Source: Clostridiaceae bacterium (lineage in GTDB: Bacteria; Bacillota; Clostridia; Saccharofermentanales; DTU023). Taken from it: DNA of 7,804 nt. The translations under genes and the position numbers were made by a program. Shown piece by piece: positions 1-5,186 of the stretch. The notes below the pieces were generated by a model. It saw only the letters and a list, made by a program, of their open reading frames with translations, was not told the origin of the DNA and made no database searches. Location: NCBI GenBank assembly GCA_012511185.1, contig JAAZGN010000121.1:1-7804 (forward strand), written 5' to 3'. How positions within the stretch are numbered: the first letter of the stretch is position 1; each line of letters begins with the position of its first letter.

Positions 1-414
1 CTTACCCGAGATACGGTTGGCCAGGACAACGAAGGCGAGCGCCATCAGCTTTGCCAGGTCCAGCATGCCCGGGATCAGGACTATCTGCCAATTCAGCACA
101 TGATTCATCAGGTAGATGCCGCCATACTCAAAAACAAATGAAATCGCCAGCCTGGACCCGACAAAGCGGATAAATTCCTGCCACAGGCTGGATGTCGATC
201 GGAAGACCCATACACGGTTCAAAATGTAAGCCGACAAAACAGACAGGACGATGGCAGGGACATCGGAGTAATACCACTTGTCAAGACCCAGCCACCGGTT
301 CATGAACATATAGACCAGCACATTGACAATAGTGGCAATGACACCGGTCACGAAATATTTCAAAAATTCAATCGAAAAAAACAGCTCGGTTAGGTAGTAT
401 CTTGCTTTTTTCAT
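1..414 (-). CDS. GtrA family membrane protein (3' end cut by window edge)
   Basis: I translated this frame by hand; 138 residues are visible and no stop is reached before the left edge. Four hydrophobic segments can be seen, at about residues 20-38, 52-71, 88-107 and 119-133, the usual topology of GtrA proteins, which are about 130-150 residues long, so only a few residues are probably missing. Family signatures are the N-terminal helix YFVTGVIATIVNVLVYMF, the AYILNRVWVFR segment after helix 2 and the related LANRISGK end after helix 4. GtrA proteins are thought to move polyprenyl-phosphate-linked sugars across the membrane for surface glycan or glycoprotein modification; the substrate here is unknown. 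The ATG overlaps the TGA of the cohesin gene (ATGA at 411-414) and has no clear Shine-Dalgarno of its own, which suggests translational coupling. Family assignment is firm; the role is inferred from the family. Confidence 0.85.
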   Translation of the reverse strand, partial: MKKARYYLTELFFSIEFLKYFVTGVIATIVNVLVYMFMNRWLGLDKWYYSDVPAIVLSVLSAYILNRVWVFRSTSSLWQEFIRFVGSRLAISFVFEYGGIYLMNHVLNWQIVLIPGMLDLAKLMALAFVVLANRISGK

Positions 415-2078
415 AATTCATCGACATCTTCGGGATCGTCACGTTCCGCCCGCCTGTGGATAGATGGGCGTATGCCCGGCGGCCGCTTGTCCGGCCGGCG
501 GTCTTCTTTTTCTTCACGGCCAAACAGGGTTTCTTTCAGCTCCTGCCAGCCATCCCCGGGTTCAGCTTGCGTACCACCGGCACCTTCCGGCTCACGAGGC
601 GGATCCTCTTCCTCTTGCTCCAATGGAGGTGGCATCGCTTCCTCGTCAGAATCCAAGAAAACACGGTCTTCATCATTGAGATCGGCAACCGTCAACTCAG
701 GTTCATATTCAGCGGCCCGCTTGGCCCGGATAAAGAACCAGACCGCGAACGCCAGCATCAGCAAAATCAACGCCCCTGTCCCCACCACCAGGTACAAGGG
801 CAGCTCCATGCCAAATAAACTGACTGTCAGCCTTCCGGCCGAATCCTCCGTTCCCGAGGGTTCGGTCTCAACCGGTAACGTATCTGAAGGCGGGCCCGGC
901 TCTGTTTCGGCGGGATCCGTAACGGGCGATTGATAGTCAGGATCCAAAAAGCTTCCCCCAAATGGAACAAGCCAAAGATCGGCACGGATAAGCGAATCGA
1001 GCACAGCATCGTACAGGCAAAGGACTTTTTCTTCCGCGTCATTGACCCGCACCGCGATCAAATAGAGGTCGTCCGGCAGAGGCCGCTCTTCATCGGACAG
1101 CTCTTCCGGCTCCGACCCCGGCTCCGCAAGAGAAAACAGCTGATCGTAGACAGTCTTGGATATGAAGCTTCCCTCGACCGGTTTATAAGCCGGGACATCT
1201 TTCTCCCAGACATTGACAGTCACAAGTTCGAAGCCTTGCGGGATCATTTCCCCGGGAATCACCGTAAAGGTATAAAAGCGGGACGACCATCCCGTACGGA
1301 GGTAGGGAACAAAGACCGAGGTATCCGTATCATAAAGGTAAAAACCATTGTCCCCTGCCTCGTCCGCCAGCCAGTAGAGGGTGTAGGGCAGGGTTTCCGA
1401 CCTGTAGCCTTCCAAATGTTTGTCACCCCATTCAACCTCCGCCGGCACATAGGAATTGGGGATGCTTTCATCTTCAGGCAGGGAAACGGAAACAGAAAGG
1501 TCCACTCCATCGTACCGCTTGCCAATGACGGTTTCGCCCGGATGGCGCGGCTGCGTTTCCCTGGGAGTTGTAGTCGTAGTGGTCTTGGGGGCGGTCGTGG
1601 TGGTAGGGGGCGGATCGGTCAGCTTAATGGTCCGGGAAGCGCCCGTGGAAATTACATTTTCCGCTGGTTCATATACACCATCGCTGGCCTTGGTGATCTT
1701 GATGGTCACCGATCCCTTTGCAATTACTTTGAACTTGATGCTTATGATCTTATCGGCTGCCGTGGCATCGCCCATATAAGCGAACGTAGCCCTCAAGGGG
1801 GAAGTATTCCCAATGTTATATTGATCAGTCAACCCTGATACATTACTGGCACTCACATATTGGATCATATTGTTATCGTACTGGATCTCGAAATCACAGC
1901 TTCTAGTATCTGCCCTAGGGCTAAAGCCGAGCGTGACCGTGAAGGTCTGCCCCAGATAGGCTGTTTCCGGTGCCGAGATGGTGGCCTGTCGGTTGATGGC
2001 GTAAGCATCCGCCCCTGGCAAAGCCAAAAATATCAGCAAACCCGCGATCAACAAGGCAGACAGTTTCTTTATTCTCAT
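411..2078 (-). CDS. Membrane-anchored cohesin-domain protein with acidic cytoplasmic tail
   Basis: A 555-residue surface protein. Residues 1-27 are a signal peptide (MRIKK, then a Leu/Ile/Ala core, cleavage probably near ADA-YA). Residues about 31-154 read as a cohesin-like beta-sandwich: an ISAPETAYLGQTFTVTLGF opening, then FEIQYDNNMIQYVSAS, FAYMGD and IISIKFKVIAKGSVTIKI, the strand pattern of cohesins. A Pro/Thr linker follows (155-183, with runs of Thr). Residues about 184-381 are a region I do not recognise, then a second Pro/Glu/Thr linker to about 415. A single transmembrane helix lies at 426-450 and is followed by a 105-residue, strongly acidic tail ending DDPEDVDEL. No LPXTG motif or SLH domain is present, so anchoring is by the helix. 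The start is the only ATG before the signal peptide, but its Shine-Dalgarno is poor: AAGGA lies 15 bases upstream. It sits between a dockerin-bearing wall hydrolase and GtrA. I infer that it is a scaffold that receives dockerin proteins; binding is unproven. Confidence 0.82.
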   Translation of the reverse strand: MRIKKLSALLIAGLLIFLALPGADAYAINRQATISAPETAYLGQTFTVTLGFSPRADTRSCDFEIQYDNNMIQYVSASNVSGLTDQYNIGNTSPLRATFAYMGDATAADKIISIKFKVIAKGSVTIKITKASDGVYEPAENVISTGASRTIKLTDPPPTTTTAPKTTTTTTPRETQPRHPGETVIGKRYDGVDLSVSVSLPEDESIPNSYVPAEVEWGDKHLEGYRSETLPYTLYWLADEAGDNGFYLYDTDTSVFVPYLRTGWSSRFYTFTVIPGEMIPQGFELVTVNVWEKDVPAYKPVEGSFISKTVYDQLFSLAEPGSEPEELSDEERPLPDDLYLIAVRVNDAEEKVLCLYDAVLDSLIRADLWLVPFGGSFLDPDYQSPVTDPAETEPGPPSDTLPVETEPSGTEDSAGRLTVSLFGMELPLYLVVGTGALILLMLAFAVWFFIRAKRAAEYEPELTVADLNDEDRVFLDSDEEAMPPPLEQEEEDPPREPEGAGGTQAEPGDGWQELKETLFGREEKEDRRPDKRPPGIRPSIHRRAERDDPEDVDEL

Positions 2079-2110
2079 AGACTCAACGCACGTTCCTTCT
2101 TCTCATTTCA

Positions 2111-2138
2111 ATTAAAAACCCGGGAACCCCCGGTTCAA
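2111..2138 (-). promoter_or_regulatory. Possible promoter of the cohesin gene, overlapping the terminator
   Basis: On the minus strand, TTGAAC (2133-2138) and TTTAAT (2111-2116) are separated by 16 bases and match the -35 and -10 consensus at 4/6 and 5/6. The spacer is the hairpin of the proposed terminator, so the two readings share bases. The position would give a leader of roughly 25 bases before the cohesin gene's ATG. This is a pattern match only; read-through from the glucosaminidase gene is an equally good way to express the cohesin gene. Confidence 0.22.
2112..2136 (-). terminator. Probable rho-independent terminator after the glucosaminidase gene
   Basis: Read on the minus strand, AACCGGG (2129-2135), the loop GGTT, and CCC-G-GGTT (2117-2124) form a GC-rich 7-bp stem with one bulged G, followed directly by TTTTTAATT. 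It lies about 45 bases past the stop of the glucosaminidase gene and before the cohesin gene. An alternative nested hairpin, GAACC-GGG-GGTTC, uses part of the same bases. The bulge and the short T tract make it moderate in strength, so some read-through is likely. Confidence 0.5.
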
Positions 2139-2181
2139 TCGCAACCAAATCATACGCCTTTTGATCTGCCCCCGGCCACAG

Positions 2182-4446
2182 TCAGTCCTGCTTGATGGGC
2201 CTACCTTTGACCATGGAGTCAATGACATAGGACAGATCGATGGCGTTTACCGTGCCGTCACGATTGGCATCAAGAGCGGCATTCTGCGCCGGTGTCCAAC
2301 TCTTGCCCCTGACCATGGAATCAATAATGTAGGACAGGTCAATGGCGTTGATGATCCCGTCGCCGTTGGCGTCCCCGTAAATCACCAGCCAGAAAGTACC
2401 AGCAGGAGACCCATCGCCCTTCCTGATCTCCAACCTGGCGCCAGTCCCAAGAGGCGTGTCTCCTGAAACCTCATTGCCTGCCAGGTCGTAGGCCGTCGCG
2501 GTGTGACCTTCAGGAAGCTCGAGGGAGGATAGGATCTGCCCGGCCTTGTTGCGGCCGTCTGCCGGCCAGGCATTGGTCAGGTAGCTGTCAACCAGCTTGT
2601 AGCCGTTTGTCGCGCCTATCCCGTCAGGCGGCGGTGATGGAGGTTCGGAAGATGATTCCTTGCGGGTAACATTGATGGTGTATACCCGCTCTTCCCCGTT
2701 TTGAGCGACGGCGGTGATGGTGAATGTATTAAGTCCTGTCTTCAGTGTTTTCGAGCCGGTATTTTTGATGCTGCAGCTGGCATGGTGTGTCGTGGCCGAG
2801 ATAGTCAAGGAGTCAACAGATCCGTCCACCGTTGCCGTATAGCTGTATTTTTCCGAATGAAAGGCAGGACTCAGGCTGCCCTTTGAAAGAGTGATTGACT
2901 TCAGGTAATTGTTACGGCTCAAGTCGCCAACAGGGTAGGGCGCCGGTTCAGATGGCAGGCCGGTCAGGACGGGAATATTGAAGACGTAGGGCTTATTGAG
3001 AATTCCGGCTTCCTGGTAGGATTTGTAAACCTGGTAGCTTTCGTTGGAGGGAGCGTAAACATTGCCCATGTACTGATGGCTGAATGCCGCAGATTTGAGG
3101 CCGTTGATCCAGTACTTTTGCAGATAGGAGGTGTCCTGGCCGTTTTCAATGTAACCGCTCCCAATCCACTTGGCGCCCCCGACAATGGCTTTCCACTGGC
3201 TGCTCCAGGGCAGGAGGTATTTTGTCTTTTCTGCTGAAGATGGCCCCGATCCATCCCTGCTGTAACCGAACTTGGCGTATTCCAAACCCTTGATGACGGG
3301 ATTGTCGGAAGCATAGGCCCCGATATTGTAGAAGTTATAGATACTTTCGTAGCCGGATACCGTCCCCGAGACAGCGACAGGGAGCTTTCCCTCTTTCCCG
3401 TTTCCGACCTCGGTTCTGCAGCGATGGACTAGGAAGAGTGGGTTAACATTGGACTTTTCGGCGGCATCCATAAAAATCTCTGCATAAGTGATGGTACCAT
3501 TCTGACCGCGGCTGGTTTCGTCCTCTGGTCCGACCGGCACAGAGGTGTTCGCCATGAAGGAGCCTGCAAGCGCATCCTGGACCGCTTCCAGTGTATGTAC
3601 CTCAGGGAGGTAGGAAAGACACTCAAACTGAAAAATGGTTTCCTCGGTGAGGAAATTACGGGGGTCGAGACAGTAGGCAAGTATTTCCTTGCTGGCTCCA
3701 ACCCAGGAGCCTGCATCGTAGGCCTTCCACTGATCCGTGGTGTAGTAATAGCCGTGGGAACTGTCGTAGGTACGGTGGCTTCTATTTCTTGTCAAGGGCA
3801 CCAGATTGACACCCGGTCTGTATTCAGCCTCAACCGCCCGGGACAAAGTGAGGAGTGGATTCCCCGCTGTATTGTCCTGGGCATGGAAAGCGACAAAGGA
3901 CCAGCCGGGATATTTGGCATGGAGCTTTCGAAGGGCGGGACGGTAACTTTCAGGAAAACCCTGCGCATCCAGAGCCGCTTCAAAAGCAGGGTCGAGCTCC
4001 GGTACCGACAGATCAACCGCGTCGCCGCTCAGGGTGACGAGGTTCTTATGGATGTAGCCATAAAGGTTCCTGGCAACGATGCGCACATAATACCAGCGGT
4101 CTGAACCGTTCCATACCTCCCCTGTCACCTCGGTGAATACCTCAACCCTGGTGCCCTGGGAATAGCGTTCGATCAGGGTTCCGTCATTGATGTAAGGCTG
4201 ACTGCGAAGCGCGCTCGTGTTGACAGAATTCAGCTGGCCGATTTTGTTCACTGCCGTACCGGCAGGCGTTGCCGCGGCATCGACCTGTGTGGGTGGCAGG
4301 GCCGTCAGGATCAGGATCAGGGCGAGAAAAAACACCTGCACAAGGCGGACACGTCTTTTCGTTACGTGCCGACAAACAAAAGGAAAGTATCGCTTGTGTT
4401 GCTGATCCGTTCTCATGCGAAAATACTCACACCACCCCGATATCAT
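2182..4446 (-). CDS. Secreted peptidoglycan glucosaminidase with C-terminal type I dockerin
   Basis: A 754-residue exported multidomain enzyme. A basic N-terminus and hydrophobic core (residues 38-50, cleavage near VDA-A at 57) form the signal peptide. Residues 66-140 resemble a bacterial SH3 domain (WYYVRIVARNLYGYIHKN). Residues about 160-470 match a clostridial glucosaminidase-like family, with FPESYRPALRKLHAKYPGW, DPRNFLTEETIFQFE, YNFYNIGA and QDTSYLQKYW. The likely catalytic acid is Glu346 in RTEVG. Residues 512-596 are a cadherin-like beta-sandwich, 610-689 a small beta module often found before dockerins, and 690-754 a dockerin with two calcium loops (DANGDGIINAID, DANRDGTVNAID). The enzyme should cleave N-acetylglucosamine bonds in cell-wall glycan. 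I kept the first ATG of the frame, but Met11 (4416) is a serious alternative: it follows GGTGTGAG with 9 bases of spacing, and the first ATG sits inside a tandem repeat without a Shine-Dalgarno. The cohesin gene downstream suggests that the dockerin docks the enzyme on the membrane. Confidence 0.88.
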   Translation of the reverse strand: MISGWCEYFRMRTDQQHKRYFPFVCRHVTKRRVRLVQVFFLALILILTALPPTQVDAAATPAGTAVNKIGQLNSVNTSALRSQPYINDGTLIERYSQGTRVEVFTEVTGEVWNGSDRWYYVRIVARNLYGYIHKNLVTLSGDAVDLSVPELDPAFEAALDAQGFPESYRPALRKLHAKYPGWSFVAFHAQDNTAGNPLLTLSRAVEAEYRPGVNLVPLTRNRSHRTYDSSHGYYYTTDQWKAYDAGSWVGASKEILAYCLDPRNFLTEETIFQFECLSYLPEVHTLEAVQDALAGSFMANTSVPVGPEDETSRGQNGTITYAEIFMDAAEKSNVNPLFLVHRCRTEVGNGKEGKLPVAVSGTVSGYESIYNFYNIGAYASDNPVIKGLEYAKFGYSRDGSGPSSAEKTKYLLPWSSQWKAIVGGAKWIGSGYIENGQDTSYLQKYWINGLKSAAFSHQYMGNVYAPSNESYQVYKSYQEAGILNKPYVFNIPVLTGLPSEPAPYPVGDLSRNNYLKSITLSKGSLSPAFHSEKYSYTATVDGSVDSLTISATTHHASCSIKNTGSKTLKTGLNTFTITAVAQNGEERVYTINVTRKESSSEPPSPPPDGIGATNGYKLVDSYLTNAWPADGRNKAGQILSSLELPEGHTATAYDLAGNEVSGDTPLGTGARLEIRKGDGSPAGTFWLVIYGDANGDGIINAIDLSYIIDSMVRGKSWTPAQNAALDANRDGTVNAIDLSYVIDSMVKGRPIKQD
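2209..2373 (-). repeat. Internal duplication encoding the two dockerin calcium-binding repeats
   Basis: Two 63-base units, 2209-2271 and 2311-2373, lie 102 bases (34 codons) apart and agree at 48 of 63 positions in my hand alignment, without gaps. They encode the two F-hand repeats of the dockerin; AIDLSYIIDSMVRG and AIDLSYVIDSMVKG differ only by conservative changes. Asp, Asn, Asp and Asp at loop positions 1, 3, 5 and 12 (692, 694, 696, 703 and 726, 728, 730, 737) are the expected calcium ligands, and all are intact. Confidence 0.85.
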
Positions 4447-4475
4447 CGTAAAGTTATCGTAAGGTTATCATAACC
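4445..4475. promoter_or_regulatory. 11-bp tandem repeat and 13-bp palindrome upstream of the glucosaminidase gene
   Basis: On the plus strand ATCGTAAAGTT (4445-4455) is followed directly by ATCGTAAGGTT (4456-4466) and then a degenerate third start, ATCATAACC. The last part forms an exact palindrome, GGTTAT-C-ATAACC (4463-4475). A period of one helical turn is typical of direct-repeat sites for OmpR/PhoB-type response regulators, and the palindrome of a dimeric repressor. No regulator is encoded in the window, so the function is inference. The first repeat overlaps the first ATG of the gene. Confidence 0.4.
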
Positions 4476-4496
4476 ACGGTGAATGTGGTGTGCCAG
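4467..4496 (-). promoter_or_regulatory. Candidate promoter of the glucosaminidase gene
   Basis: On the minus strand, CTGGCA (4491-4496) and TATGAT (4467-4472) are 18 bases apart and match the sigma-70/sigma-A type -35 and -10 boxes at 4/6 and 5/6. A second choice, TTCACC (4478-4483) with TACGAT (4456-4461) at 16 bases, is weaker. Transcription from the first choice would start near 4460, which leaves almost no leader for the ATG at 4446 and favours Met11 (4416) as the true start. TATGAT lies inside the palindrome described at 4463-4475, so a protein bound there would block the promoter. Confidence 0.33.
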
Positions 4497-4534
4497 TCCT
4501 TCAGGCTGATGGCAGGTCATTTGTCGCGAAATTG

Positions 4535-5182
4535 TCACTTAATTGCTTTGCAATCGCAATCTTCACCCTTGAGATTGAATTCAAAATTGATCTCATCAAG
4601 CGAAAGGCCGTAAGCGGGCAGTGCCTGATCCTTGAACCATTGGACTTCAGGCATGTCGAAGGCATCGATCCTCTCTTCAATTTCGATCCTGGCCAGGTCG
4701 AATTCCCGGTTGCCGGCTTTCTGCTCGTCCACGCATTTGATGTAGGCGGCGAAACAGTCCGCCGCCTTGACCAAGCTCTTGGCCTCACGGACCAGGGGGT
4801 CTTTGTCATCCGGTAAAAGGAGTTTTTCGTAATGGCAGGCAAGTTCCTTCGGAAGCATGGCCAGAAGCGTCCGGCAGGCGTCGCGTTCGATCTTCTTGTA
4901 GGATGCCTCCATGGGGGCAGTGTGGTACTTGACCGGCTTGGGCATGTCTCCTGTTATGATCTCGGAAAGATCGTGAAAAAGTGCCAGGCTTGCCACAAAA
5001 TCCGGATCGGGACAAAGCCTGTCCCCGGGATAATACTGCTGCCGGACCAGGGCGAGAACATGGGCGATCACAGCGACATCATGGGAATGTTCCTGGATGT
5101 TCTCGAGTTCCGTATTGCGCATCAGGCCCCAGCGGTTGATGTAGCGCATGCGGTGGATCATGGCGAAAAAATTCGTACTCAT
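4535..5182 (-). CDS. yfbR: 5'-deoxynucleotidase, YfbR family (HD domain)
   Basis: A 215-residue cytoplasmic HD-superfamily phosphohydrolase that resembles E. coli YfbR over its whole length (about 200 residues in E. coli). It should remove the 5' phosphate from deoxyribonucleoside monophosphates using a divalent metal. Signatures in order are INRWGLMRNTELENIQEHS (metal ligand His32), LFHDLSEIITGDMPKPVKY (His70-Asp71, Glu74, Asp79) and SLVKAADCFAAYIKCVDEQKAGNREF (Asp142); all expected metal ligands are present. The C-terminus adds a few residues, CDCKAIK, with two cysteines and no obvious role. The start is supported by CGGAG nine bases upstream, which lies in the 3' end of the dGTPase gene; only 4 bases separate the two genes, so they are almost certainly co-transcribed. 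Together the pair would feed deoxynucleoside formation and restrain the dNTP pool. Confidence 0.92.
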   Translation of the reverse strand: MSTNFFAMIHRMRYINRWGLMRNTELENIQEHSHDVAVIAHVLALVRQQYYPGDRLCPDPDFVASLALFHDLSEIITGDMPKPVKYHTAPMEASYKKIERDACRTLLAMLPKELACHYEKLLLPDDKDPLVREAKSLVKAADCFAAYIKCVDEQKAGNREFDLARIEIEERIDAFDMPEVQWFKDQALPAYGLSLDEINFEFNLKGEDCDCKAIK

Positions 5183-5186
5183 GGTT

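Noticed and set aside
930..1838. Long plus-strand open frame of 302 codons opposite the cohesin gene
   Set aside because: It lies wholly inside a well-supported minus-strand gene with signal peptide, domains and membrane helix. Its translation shows no domain, and its length reflects the codon bias of the gene on the other strand.
2083..2106. Seven-codon mini-ORF (MRRRNVR) on the minus strand just before the cohesin gene
   Set aside because: It has no convincing ribosome binding site, and its AGAAGAAGGA is more simply the purine-rich Shine-Dalgarno-like region of the cohesin gene. A leader peptide cannot be supported from one sequence.
3595..4104. Plus-strand open frame of 169 codons opposite the glucosaminidase gene
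   Set aside because: It is a shadow of the conserved glucosaminidase and SH3 coding sequence, without ribosome binding site or protein features.
411..4446. Cellulosome gene cluster
   Set aside because: There is only one cohesin and one dockerin, no carbohydrate-binding module and no plant-polysaccharide hydrolase; the dockerin enzyme is a cell-wall glucosaminidase.
4491..4514. Inverted repeat TGCCA ... TGGCA after yfbR
   Set aside because: The stem is only 5 bp with a 14-base loop and no T tract, so it is too weak to call a terminator of the pcrA-dgt-yfbR block.
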